From Palsa-504 sp963790065 (GTDB lineage Bacteria > Actinomycetota > Actinomycetes > Streptosporangiales > Streptosporangiaceae), in assembly GCA_963790065.1 (NCBI GenBank), contig CAWBNK010000012.1, positions 1 to 64,000 of the forward strand: 64,000 nt of DNA. Reading direction: 5' to 3'. The notes below the pieces were generated by a model that was not told where the DNA came from, did no database searches, and was given only the letters and a program-made list of their open reading frames with translations. This document shows positions 9,116 to 17,365 of the stretch, one piece after another; position 1 is the stretch's first letter; the number at the start of each line of letters is the position of its first letter. Made by a program: the position numbers and the translations under genes.

Positions 9116-9131
9116 ATTTGGCCGTCCAAAT
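9116..9131. promoter_or_regulatory. Candidate GntR operator (ATTTGG-CCGT-CCAAAT)
   Basis: A perfect 6-bp inverted repeat with a 4-nt spacer lies 13 bp before the regulator start; a half site ccaaat is at 9003-9008 next to the hydratase start. The position suits autoregulation and control of the divergent hydratase gene. Confidence 0.5.
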
Positions 9132-9144
9132 CGGGAGACTGTGC

Positions 9145-9951
9145 GTGGAAGCCGCCCTACGACCGGGGCCGGACAGCGAGCCGGTGGCCTACCGTCAGCT
9201 CGCGTCGGACCTGCGGGCGGCGATCGCGGCCGGCCGGTATCCGGCCGGCGAGCGGCTGCCGACCGAGGCGGAGCTGATGGCCACGACCGGGCTGGGCCGG
9301 CAGACGGTACGGCGCGCGTTCCAGGAACTGGCGACCGAGGGCGCCGTCTACCGCGTCCCGGGCCGGGGCACCTTCGCCGTGCCCGGGGCGGGCAGGTACC
9401 TGCGGTCGTTCGGCAGCATCGATGACCTGATGGCCCTGTCGGAGGACACCGAGCTGCAGGTGGTGGAGCCGCTGCACGTGCTGGCCAGCGTGGAGATCGC
9501 GGAGCAGCTGCTGGCCGGCGCCGACACCGTGATGACGATGTCGTTCCTGCGGCTGCACGAGGCAGTGCCGTTCTGCTATACCCGCGTCCACCTGCCGATG
9601 CAGGTCGGCCGCGGGCTGCGCGAGCTGCCGGAGGTCGCGGGGCTGGCCGAGCCGGGCGCCCGTACCCGCGTCACCATGATCAGCCTGGTGGACCGGGTGA
9701 GCGAGCGGCCCATCCACAGCGCCACGCAGAATGCGACCGCCGTGGCGGCGGACGCCGATATCGCCCACTGGCTCGGCTGCGAACCGGGGCGGCCGGTGCT
9801 GCGCATCGACCGGCTCTACCGGGACCGCGAGCTGACGCCGCTGGAGCTCGCGGTCAACCACTTCCACCCTGACCGTTACTCCTACCGGATCCAGCTGCGG
9901 ACCCGGCTGGACCATTCGGCCGCTCCGCCGGCCGGGCCGGGGTCCCGGTGA
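9145..9951 (+). CDS. GntR-family regulator, HutC/UTRA type
   Basis: Transcriptional regulator of 268 aa. An N-terminal winged HTH (about residues 15-75) shows YRQLASDLRAAIAAG, LPTEAELM and RQTVRRAFQELATEG; a C-terminal UTRA ligand-binding domain (about 90-240) ends with LELAVNHFHPDRYSYRI, typical of HutC-type regulators. The GTG at 9145 follows a GGGAGA ribosome site by 6 nt; the frame is open upstream without support. Its last four bases (GTGA) hold the start of the next CoA-transferase, so the two are co-translated, and the ligand is likely an intermediate of that pathway. Confidence 0.9.
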   Translation: MEAALRPGPDSEPVAYRQLASDLRAAIAAGRYPAGERLPTEAELMATTGLGRQTVRRAFQELATEGAVYRVPGRGTFAVPGAGRYLRSFGSIDDLMALSEDTELQVVEPLHVLASVEIAEQLLAGADTVMTMSFLRLHEAVPFCYTRVHLPMQVGRGLRELPEVAGLAEPGARTRVTMISLVDRVSERPIHSATQNATAVAADADIAHWLGCEPGRPVLRIDRLYRDRELTPLELAVNHFHPDRYSYRIQLRTRLDHSAAPPAGPGSR

Positions 9952-11144
9952 CCGCCATCGCGCCGCTGGACGGGCTGACGGTGCTGGAGGTGTCCAGCTT
10001 CGTCGCGGCTCCGTTGGGCGGGCTGACCCTGGCCCAGCTGGGCGCGGACGTGATCAGGATCGACCCGGTGGGCGGCGCCGCGGACCAGGGCCGCTGGCCG
10101 CTCGCGCCGTCGGGCACCAGCCTGTACTGGACCGGCCTGAACAAGGGCAAGCGGTCGGTCACCCTCAACTTCCGCGACGCCGAGGGGCGGCGGCTGCTCG
10201 GCGAGCTGCTGGCCGCCTCGGGGCCCGGCGGCGGGATCGTGCTGACCAACGCCGCCCAGCGGTGGCTAGGCCATTCCGAGCTGGCCGGGATCCGCCCGGA
10301 CCTGATCCACCTGCAGATCCAGGGTTACCGCAATGGCCGGGCCGCGGTGGACTACACGATCAACGCCGAGACAGGATTCCCGCTCATCACCGGCCCCGAG
10401 GGATGGGACGGCCCGGTGAACCACGTGCTGCCCGCGTGGGACGTGGCCTGCGGGTTGTACGCCGCGATCGGGCTGCTGGCCGCAGAGCGGCGACGGCAGC
10501 GCACCGGAGCGGGCAGCGCGATCACGCTGGCGCTGGCCGACGTGGCCATGGCCGTGGCCGGGCACCTGGGGTTCCTGGCCGAGGCCCAGGTCACCGGGGC
10601 CAGGCCCCGGATCGGGAACCACCTGTACGGCGGGCTGGCCCGGGACTTCCGGACGGCCGACGATGAACCGATCATGGTGGTGGCGCTGACTGGCAGGCAC
10701 TTCGCCGACCTGGCCGCCGTGACCGGCCTGACCGCGACGTTCGCCGAGCTGGAGCGGCTGCTGGGCGCGGACTTTGGCGCCGACGGCGACCGGTACCGGC
10801 ATCGCGAGGTGATCACCGCCCTGGTCGAGCCGTGGTTCGCCGGCCGCACGCTGGCCGAGGTGGAGCGGGACCTGGCGGGCACGTCGGTGCTGTGGTCGCG
10901 GTACCGCAGCTTCACCGACCTGGTGGTGTCCGGCGCGCTGGCGGGGAACCCGTTGCTGCAGGAGATCACCCAGCCCGGGGTGGGGCCGCTGCTGGCCCCC
11001 GGCTCGCCGCTGGCCATGGACGGGACCACCGGAGCCCGCCCGGCGCCCGGGCTCGGCGCGGACACGGGTGCGGTGCTGGCCGGGATGCTGGGCCTGTCCG
11101 AGAGGGATATCCGGGCGCGGACCGAGCGCGGGATCATCGGCTGA
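9948..11144 (+). CDS. CaiB/BaiF family III CoA-transferase (second)
   Basis: Family III CoA-transferase, 398 aa. Seen: LDGLTVLEVSSFVAAPLGG at the N-terminus, AQLGADVIRIDP, and the candidate catalytic Asp near residue 134 in AVDYTINAETG. It starts with a GTG overlapping the regulator stop by 4 bp and is followed 21 bp later by an acyl-CoA dehydrogenase, giving a regulator-transferase-dehydrogenase operon. The likely sequence is CoA loading and then alpha,beta-oxidation of the same acid; the acid itself is unknown. It is more divergent than the transferases at 4720 and 19937. Confidence 0.92.
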   Translation: MTAIAPLDGLTVLEVSSFVAAPLGGLTLAQLGADVIRIDPVGGAADQGRWPLAPSGTSLYWTGLNKGKRSVTLNFRDAEGRRLLGELLAASGPGGGIVLTNAAQRWLGHSELAGIRPDLIHLQIQGYRNGRAAVDYTINAETGFPLITGPEGWDGPVNHVLPAWDVACGLYAAIGLLAAERRRQRTGAGSAITLALADVAMAVAGHLGFLAEAQVTGARPRIGNHLYGGLARDFRTADDEPIMVVALTGRHFADLAAVTGLTATFAELERLLGADFGADGDRYRHREVITALVEPWFAGRTLAEVERDLAGTSVLWSRYRSFTDLVVSGALAGNPLLQEITQPGVGPLLAPGSPLAMDGTTGARPAPGLGADTGAVLAGMLGLSERDIRARTERGIIG

Positions 11145-11165
11145 CGGTGATCAGGAGGGAAAACA

Positions 11166-12359
11166 ATGCCTCGCTTGACGGAAACCGAGGGCCTGACCGA
11201 GCTGCAGCGTGACATCCTCCGCGCGGTCCATGACTTCGTGGAGGCCGAGATCATCCCGGTGGCCACCGAGCTGGACCATACCGACACCTACCCGGAGCAG
11301 ATCGTGGCCGGGCTGCGGGAGCTGGGGGTGTTCGGGCTGACCATCGGCGAGGAGTACGGTGGGCTCGGCGAGTCCCTGCTGACGTACGCGCTGGTGGCGG
11401 AGGAGATCGCCCGGGGCTGGATGAGCATCTCCGGGATCATCAACACGCACTTCATCGTGGCGTACCTGATCAGCAGGCACGGCACTGCCGAGCAGAAGGC
11501 CAGCTTCCTGCCCAGGATGGCCACGGGCGAGATCCGGGGCGCCTTCTCCATGTCCGAGCCCGGCCTCGGGTCTGACGTGGCCGCGATCCGGACCACGGCC
11601 CGGCCCGACGGCGAGGACTACGTCATCAGCGGGCAGAAGATGTGGCTGACCAACGGCGGGTCCGCCAACCTGGTGGCGCTGCTGGCCCGGACGCCGGAGG
11701 GCGCCGAGCGGGCCCACCAGAACCTGACCGCCTTCCTGATCGAGAAGGAAAGCGGGTTCGGGCAGACCCGGCCCGGGCTGACGATCCCCGGCAAGATCGC
11801 CAAGATGGGCTACAAGGGCGTCGACACCACCGAGCTGATCCTGGACGGCTGCCGGGTGCCCGCCGACCGGGTCCTGGGCGAGCTTCCGGGCCAGGGCTTC
11901 TACCAGATGATGGACGGGATCGAGGTGGGGCGGGTCAACGTGGCCGCCCGCGCGTGCGGGGTGGGGCAGCGGGCCTTCGAGCTGGCCATCAGGTATGCGC
12001 AGCAGCGGCAGACGTTCGGCCGGCCCATCGCGAAACACCAGGCGATCGAGTTCAAGCTGGCCGAGATGGGTACCAAGGTGGTGGCCGCCCACCAGATGAT
12101 GGTCATGGCGGCGCGGCGCAAGGACTCAGGTGAGCAGAGCGACCTCGAGGCCGGCATGGCCAAGTACCTGGCCAGCGAGTTCAGCAAGGAGGTGGTCGAG
12201 GACGCGCTGCGCATCCACGGCGGCTACGGCTACTCCCAGGAATACGAGATCGAGCGGCTCTACCGCGACGCCCCGATGCTGCTCATCGGCGAGGGCACGG
12301 CCGAGATCCAGAAGATGATCATCGGCCGCCGCCTGCTCGACCGGTTCGCGATCGCGTGA
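11166..12359 (+). CDS. Acyl-CoA dehydrogenase (first of three)
   Basis: FAD-dependent acyl-CoA dehydrogenase, 397 aa, oxidising an acyl-CoA to its 2-enoyl-CoA and passing electrons to ETF. Seen: the substrate/FAD segment AFSMSEPGLGSDVAAI, QKMWLTNGG, the family R-x-x-F-G motif QRQTFGRPIAKHQ and the C-terminal GEGTAEIQKMIIGR holding the usual catalytic Glu near 375. AGGAGGG lies 6 nt before the ATG. It ends exactly one base before the stop of the opposing FCD regulator, with no intergenic DNA. Confidence 0.94.
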   Translation: MPRLTETEGLTELQRDILRAVHDFVEAEIIPVATELDHTDTYPEQIVAGLRELGVFGLTIGEEYGGLGESLLTYALVAEEIARGWMSISGIINTHFIVAYLISRHGTAEQKASFLPRMATGEIRGAFSMSEPGLGSDVAAIRTTARPDGEDYVISGQKMWLTNGGSANLVALLARTPEGAERAHQNLTAFLIEKESGFGQTRPGLTIPGKIAKMGYKGVDTTELILDGCRVPADRVLGELPGQGFYQMMDGIEVGRVNVAARACGVGQRAFELAIRYAQQRQTFGRPIAKHQAIEFKLAEMGTKVVAAHQMMVMAARRKDSGEQSDLEAGMAKYLASEFSKEVVEDALRIHGGYGYSQEYEIERLYRDAPMLLIGEGTAEIQKMIIGRRLLDRFAIA

Positions 12360-13076
12360 TCAGGACGCGGACTGGCGGGCGGAAGATCCGTGACCCCATA
12401 GGCCGCGCTCTTCGAGGATCTCGATCAGGTGGTCGGCGCTGGCCAGGATGTGCTGCTCCATCAGCGTCCGCGCCTTGCGCGCGTCGTGCTGGCGCATGGC
12501 TTCCACTATCTGGGGGTGCTCGTCCCGGGTCGCGGCGACCTGGGTCTCGATCGAGGCGTAGAAGCGGTTCGGCAGGTGGCTGACGACCGAGCCGAGCAGC
12601 AGGGCCAGCCGGTGGGAATCCGCCGCCAGGTTGATCTCCCGGTGGAAGGCGTGACCGAGGTCGGCGATGCGGTCCGTGTCGTCGGCGGCGACGGCCTTCT
12701 GCAGCTCTTCGAGGTTCGCGTCGAGCCTCGCTATCCCTTCGGGCGTGATCTTCTTGGCCGCGCGGGCGGCCAGCTCCTTGGCCAGCTGGGCCTGGGCCCA
12801 GAACAGGTCCCGCACGTCCTGCTGGGTGAAGGGGGCGACGACGAACCCGCGCCGCGGGACGAGCTGCACGAAGCCCTCGCTCTGCAAGGCGAGCAGGCCC
12901 TCGCGGACCGGGGTGTTGCTGACGCCCACCTGCTCGGCGATGCGTTCCATCCGCAGGAACTCGCCGGGCTTCACCGCGCCCGAGATGATCAGCTCGCGGA
13001 CGTAGCTGGCCACCTCTTCGGGAAGCTGCCGCCGCCGGGAAACACGGTCACGGACGTCGACTACCTCATCGAGCAT
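12360..13076 (-). CDS. GntR-family regulator, FCD (FadR-like) type
   Basis: Regulator of 238 aa: winged HTH near residues 15-80 (VASYVRELIISGAVKPGEFL, NTPVREGLLALQSEGFV) and an all-helical FCD domain with the metal-ligand pattern seen in this family (D near HAFHREI, later EHPQIVEAMRQHD and LMEQHI). The ATG at 13076 (MLDEVVDV) is preferred to one 36 bp upstream because the latter lies inside a direct repeat that looks like an operator. It is the last gene after the dehydrogenase/ETF operon and probably controls it or the convergent operon. Confidence 0.9.
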   Translation of the reverse strand: MLDEVVDVRDRVSRRRQLPEEVASYVRELIISGAVKPGEFLRMERIAEQVGVSNTPVREGLLALQSEGFVQLVPRRGFVVAPFTQQDVRDLFWAQAQLAKELAARAAKKITPEGIARLDANLEELQKAVAADDTDRIADLGHAFHREINLAADSHRLALLLGSVVSHLPNRFYASIETQVAATRDEHPQIVEAMRQHDARKARTLMEQHILASADHLIEILEERGLWGHGSSARQSAS

Positions 13077-13098
13077 CGTTCGCCATTGTCCTTCCGAT

Positions 13099-13117
13099 AT
13101 ACAAAACATCATACAAA
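13099..13117 (-). promoter_or_regulatory. Direct repeat upstream of FCD regulator
   Basis: Read on the minus strand this AT-rich island holds TTTGTAT twice, 11 bp apart, just upstream of the chosen start and in sharp contrast to the surrounding GC. It is a candidate operator or promoter. Confidence 0.4.
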
Positions 13118-13154
13118 CCCGGCGGCGCGAGCCGGGCCGGGAGCAGCGGGCGCA

Positions 13155-14318
13155 TCAGTAGGACCTCGGGAGGCCGAGCACCGAGGTGGAGATGAAGTTG
13201 AGGACCATCTCCTGGGTGATAGGCGCCAGTCCGAGCAGCCGGGCCTCACGCCACAGCCGCTCGATGTGGTACTCCTTCGCATAGGAGAAGCCGCCGTGGG
13301 TCTGCATGGCCCGGTCGCAGGCCAGGTAGCCCGCCTCGGCTCCGAGGTACTTGGCCGCGTTGGCTTCCCGGCCGCAGGACTGCTTCGCGTCGTACAGCGC
13401 GGCGGCCTTCATGGCCATCAGTTCCGCCGCTTCCAGCCGCATCCACGCGTCGGCCAGCGGGTGCGCGACGGCCTGGTTCTTGCCGATGGGGCGGTCGAAC
13501 ACGATGCGCTCGTTGGCGTACCTGGTGGCCAGGTCGAGGGCGGCCCGGCCGATGCCGACGCCCTCCATGCCCACCACGGTGCGTTCGGGATTGAGGCTGT
13601 CGAGCAGGCAGCGGAACCCCTGGCCGACCTGGCCGACAACCTCGTCGTCGCGGACCTCCAGGTTGTCGATGAACAGCTCGTTGGAGTCCACCGCCGGCCG
13701 GGCCAGCTTCTCGATCTCCCGGACGGTGATCCGCGTGCGGTCCAGGTCGGTGAAGAACAGGGTCATGCCCTCGAGCGGCTTATCGTCGCTGCGGGGCGAA
13801 GTGCGGGCGAGGAGGAGGATCCTCTGGGCGTTCTGCCCGTTGGTGGTCCACACCTTCTGCCCGTTGACCAGCCAGCCGCCGTCGATCTTGGTGGCCTTGG
13901 TGGTGATCCGGGAAGTGTCGCTGCCGGCGGTGGGCTCGGTGACGCCGAACGCCATCAGGATCTCGCCTTTGGCCAGCTTGGGGAGCCAGGCGCGCTTCAT
14001 CTGCTCCGAGCCGTGCCGCAGGATCGGCGCGGGCGGGAAGACGTAGAAATGGATCGCCGAGGCGCCGCTCATGCCGGCGCCGGACGCGGCCACCTCGCAC
14101 ATCATGATGGCCGATTCGGTCAGGCGGAGGCCCAGGCCACCGTACTCCTCCGGGATCATCGCCCCGAGCCAGCCGGCGTCGGCGAAGGCATGGACGAACT
14201 CCCAGGGATACTCCTCCTCCTTGTCCTTCTGGCGCCAGTAGCCCAGGTCGAACCGGCGGGCCAGCTCGCGGACGGACTTGCGGACCAGGTCCAGGTCGCG
14301 GTCATCGGTGCCGGTCAT
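13155..14318 (-). CDS. Acyl-CoA dehydrogenase (second), atypical catalytic segment
   Basis: Acyl-CoA dehydrogenase fold, 387 aa. Seen: MAFGVTEPTAGSDTSRI, QKVWTTNGQN, the IVFDRPIGKNQAVAHPLAD region and MQTHGGFSYAKEYHIERLWREAR. At the place where most members have E-G-T before the final helix, this one has LAPITQEMVLNF, so the usual C-terminal catalytic Glu is absent; other subgroups use a base elsewhere. It lies 8 bp downstream of etfA in the minus-strand operon and should share that electron acceptor. Confidence 0.92.
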   Translation of the reverse strand: MTGTDDRDLDLVRKSVRELARRFDLGYWRQKDKEEEYPWEFVHAFADAGWLGAMIPEEYGGLGLRLTESAIMMCEVAASGAGMSGASAIHFYVFPPAPILRHGSEQMKRAWLPKLAKGEILMAFGVTEPTAGSDTSRITTKATKIDGGWLVNGQKVWTTNGQNAQRILLLARTSPRSDDKPLEGMTLFFTDLDRTRITVREIEKLARPAVDSNELFIDNLEVRDDEVVGQVGQGFRCLLDSLNPERTVVGMEGVGIGRAALDLATRYANERIVFDRPIGKNQAVAHPLADAWMRLEAAELMAMKAAALYDAKQSCGREANAAKYLGAEAGYLACDRAMQTHGGFSYAKEYHIERLWREARLLGLAPITQEMVLNFISTSVLGLPRSY

Positions 14319-14326
14319 GGCTGGGG

Positions 14327-15274
14327 TCAGGCTTTGCGCTTGGTGATCTCGTCGGTGAGCTGGGGGGCGACGGCGAACAGGTCACCGACGACGCCGAAGT
14401 CGGCGATCTCGAAGATCGGCGCTTCGGGATCCTTGTTGACGGCGATGACGGTCTTGGAGGTCTGCATGCCGGCCCGGTGCTGGATGGCACCGGAGATGCC
14501 CAGCGCGATGTACAGCTGCGGCGAGACGGTCTTGCCCGTCTGGCCGACCTGGAACTGCTGCGGGTAGTAGCCGGAGTCCACCGCGGCCCGGGACGCGCCC
14601 ACCGCGGCGCCCAGGGTGTCGGCCAGGCCCTCGACTACCGCGAACTGTTCGGCCGAGCCGACCCCGCGCCCGCCGGAGACCACCACCGAGGCCTCGGTCA
14701 GCTCCGGCCGTCCGCCGACGGTCACCGGCTCCCGGCCGGTCACCGTGGCACCGCGCCGGGCGGCGGCGGGCACCTCGACGGCCTGTTCCGCGCCCGCGCC
14801 GGCGGCCGGCTCGGCCTCGGCTGCTCCGGGCCGGACGGTGATGACCGGGTGGCCGGTGTTCGCCTTCGCCTCCACCGAGTAGGCCCCGCCGAACGCGCTG
14901 TGCGTGACCGACTCCGGCCCGACCGCGACCGCGTCGCTCAGCAGCCCAGACCCGGTGCGCACCGCCAGCCGGCCCGCGATCTCCTGGCCGTCGGCGGACA
15001 TGCCGATCAGGACCGCGGCGGGCGACGCCGACTCCACCAGCCCGGCCAGCACGTCCACCTCCGGAGTCAGGAAGTCGGTGCGGTCGGTCTCGGCCAGGTA
15101 GATCTTCTCCGCCCCGTACCGCTTCAGGGCATCGGTCAGCCCGGCCGCCGTGCCCGGCGCCGCGACCACGACCGCGGCCGGCTCGCCCAGCGAGCGGGCG
15201 GCGGTCAGCAGCTCGTACGTGCTCTTCTTAACCTGGCCGTCGAGATGATCGACCAGAACCAGAACCTCAGCCAT
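14327..15274 (-). CDS. etfA: Electron transfer flavoprotein alpha subunit
   Basis: ETF alpha, 315 aa, carrying FAD and relaying electrons from the acyl-CoA dehydrogenases to the ETF:quinone oxidoreductase. Seen: N-terminal adenine-binding-like domain beginning EVLVLVDHLDGQVKKSTYEL, and the C-terminal FAD domain with VSPQLYIALGISGAIQHRAGM and IAVNKDPEAPIFEIADFGVVGD, the family signature. AGGAGG precedes the ATG. It follows etfB directly in the operon between two acyl-CoA dehydrogenase genes. Confidence 0.96.
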   Translation of the reverse strand: MAEVLVLVDHLDGQVKKSTYELLTAARSLGEPAAVVVAAPGTAAGLTDALKRYGAEKIYLAETDRTDFLTPEVDVLAGLVESASPAAVLIGMSADGQEIAGRLAVRTGSGLLSDAVAVGPESVTHSAFGGAYSVEAKANTGHPVITVRPGAAEAEPAAGAGAEQAVEVPAAARRGATVTGREPVTVGGRPELTEASVVVSGGRGVGSAEQFAVVEGLADTLGAAVGASRAAVDSGYYPQQFQVGQTGKTVSPQLYIALGISGAIQHRAGMQTSKTVIAVNKDPEAPIFEIADFGVVGDLFAVAPQLTDEITKRKA

Positions 15275-15289
15275 TTCCCGTCCTCCTTC

Positions 15290-16073
15290 TCAGATCAGCT
15301 TCTGGGCGACCAGGTAGGCGGCGATCTTCGACCCGCCGTCGCCTTCGTCGGGCACCTTCTCGCCCGCGCTCTTGGGCGGTTTGGGCGTCACGGAGGTGAC
15401 CGTGCTGAGCGCGCTGGCCAGGCCCGACCTCGCCGGCGTCGATCCCGGCGTCGGCGGCACTCAGCTGGGTGACCGGCTTCTTCTTGGCGGCCATGATGCC
15501 CTTGAACGACGGGTACCTGGGCTCGTTGATCTTCTCGCTGACCGAGATCACCGCGGGCAGTTCGGCGGTCAGCACCACGGCGCCGCGGTCGGTCTCCCGG
15601 CGCACGGTGACGGTGGTCCCGTCCACGGTGATCTCCCGGGCGTGAGTCAGCGCCGGAAGGTCCAGGACGTCGGCCACCATGGCCGGCACCGCCGATACGC
15701 GGCCGTCGGAGGCCCCGTTGCCGGCCAGGATCAGGTCGACGCCATCCACGGTCTTGATCGCCTGGGCCAGCGCGTGGGCCGTCTGCACCGCGTCAGAGCC
15801 CGCCAGCGCGTCGTCGGACAGGTGCACGGCCTTGTCAGCACCCATGGACAGCGCCTTGCGGATCGCGTCCGCCGCCGAGCCCGGGCCCATGCACAAGACG
15901 GTCACTTCACCACCGTGGCTCTCCGTGAGCTGCAGGGCAGCCTCCACGGTCCGTTCGGATATCTCGTCAATAACCGAGTCGGAGGCGGCGCGGTCCAGCA
16001 GCCCGTCCTCAGCCCTCAGCTTCCGTTCTGAATAGGTGTCAGGTACCTGCTTGATCAGGGCGACGATGTTCAT
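15290..16073 (-). CDS. etfB: Electron transfer flavoprotein beta subunit, frameshift near 15424
   Basis: ETF beta, partner of EtfA. The N-terminal 230 residues are normal (MNIVALIKQVPDTYSERKL, CMGPGSAADAIRKAL, LILAGNGASDG, and RYPSFKGIMAAKKKP). After GIDAGEVG the frame turns into Arg-rich nonsense running into etfA, whereas the neighbouring frame gives the expected tail (PKPPKSAGEKV, DEGDGGSKIAAYLVAQKLI) and a TGA at 15290, 15 bp before the etfA start. One extra base in GTCGGGCC near 15422-15426 explains it. Since etfA is intact and the tail conserved, an assembly error is the simpler explanation. AGGAGACC precedes the ATG. Confidence 0.88.
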
Positions 16074-16085
16074 CGGTCTCCTTCG

Positions 16086-17240
16086 TTAGGTCCGGTCCAG
16101 GCCGCCGCGCTTGACGAGCTGCGCGGCGATCACGTTGCGCTGGATCTCATTGGTGCCCTCGCCCACGATCATCAGGGGGGCGTCGCGGAAATAGCGTTCG
16201 ACGTCGTACTCAGTGGAATAGCCGTAGCCGCCGTGTACGCGGACGGCGTCCAGCGCGACCTGCATGGCGATCTCGGAGGCGAACAGCTTGGCCATGCCGG
16301 CCTCCATGTCGCAGCGCTGCCCGGAGTCGAACCGCTCGGCGGCGTGCAGGATCAGCTGCCGGGCCGCGGTGATCTTGGTGGCCGAGTCGGCCAGGTAGTT
16401 GCCGATCGACTGGTGCTTCCAGATCGGAACGCCGAAGGCCTCGCGTTCGGTGGCGTAGCGGAGCGCGTCGTCGAACGCGGCCCGGGCCACGCCCAGCGCG
16501 CGGGAGGCGACCTGGATCCGCCCGGTTTCCAGGCCCTTCATCATCTGCGCGAAGCCCTGGCCTTCGGCTCCGCCCAGCACCGCGCCGGCCGGCGCGCGGT
16601 AATCCTCGAAGACCAGCTCGCACGACTCCACGCCCTTGTAGCCCAGCTTGGGCAGGTCCCTGGAGACCGTGAGCCCGGGGCCGTGCTCGACGAGCAGGAT
16701 CGAGACGCCCGTGTGCCGCGGCTGCGCGGCCGGGTCGGTCTTGCACAGCAGCGCGATCAGCCCCGAGCGGCGGGCGTTGCTGATCCAGGTCTTGGCCCCG
16801 TTGACCAGGTAGGAATCCCCGTCGCGGCGGGCGGTGGTCGTCATTGCCTGCAGGTCCGAGCCGCCTCCCGGCTCGGTCAGCGCCATCGTGGCGCGGATCT
16901 CGCCGGTGGCCATCTTGGGTAGGTACCGGTCCTGCTGCTCGGCGGTGCCGAACGCCAGCAGCAGCTTGGCCACGACCGTGTGGCCGCCCATCGCGCCGGC
17001 CAGGCTCATCCAGCCGCGGGACAGCTCGGCGGTCACCAGCGCGTAGCAGGGCATCGACACCGGGGCGTCGCCCCAGGGCCCGGGTATGGCCAGCCCGTAG
17101 ATGCCCATCTCCTTCATCTGCTCGATGAGCTTTTCCGGGTAGGCGTTGGCATGCTCCAGATCCCGGACCACCGGCCGGACCTCGCGGTCCACCCAGTCCG
17201 CGACGGCCTGGACCACGATCTGTTCCTCGTCACTCAGCAT
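16086..17240 (-). CDS. Acyl-CoA dehydrogenase (third), first gene of the etf operon
   Basis: Acyl-CoA dehydrogenase, 384 aa. Seen: TMALTEPGGGSDLQAM, AKTWISNARRSG, ATEREAFGVPIWKHQSI and the canonical catalytic segment IVGEGTNEIQRNVIA with Glu near 358. Its stop lies 12 bp before etfB, giving the order dehydrogenase-etfB-etfA-dehydrogenase on the minus strand. It is divergent from the thiolase at 17366, sharing a 125-bp promoter region. Confidence 0.94.
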   Translation of the reverse strand: MLSDEEQIVVQAVADWVDREVRPVVRDLEHANAYPEKLIEQMKEMGIYGLAIPGPWGDAPVSMPCYALVTAELSRGWMSLAGAMGGHTVVAKLLLAFGTAEQQDRYLPKMATGEIRATMALTEPGGGSDLQAMTTTARRDGDSYLVNGAKTWISNARRSGLIALLCKTDPAAQPRHTGVSILLVEHGPGLTVSRDLPKLGYKGVESCELVFEDYRAPAGAVLGGAEGQGFAQMMKGLETGRIQVASRALGVARAAFDDALRYATEREAFGVPIWKHQSIGNYLADSATKITAARQLILHAAERFDSGQRCDMEAGMAKLFASEIAMQVALDAVRVHGGYGYSTEYDVERYFRDAPLMIVGEGTNEIQRNVIAAQLVKRGGLDRT

Positions 17241-17365
17241 GATGAGTTGACCTTCCCTTCCAAGCCTGTGGTAGTCCTCAGTCCTCGGTGAAGGCGGTCC
17301 GCGCAGCTTGAGGAGATCCGTAAGGCCGACTCGACACAGTATTCGCCGTCAGGGAGGCTGTATAT

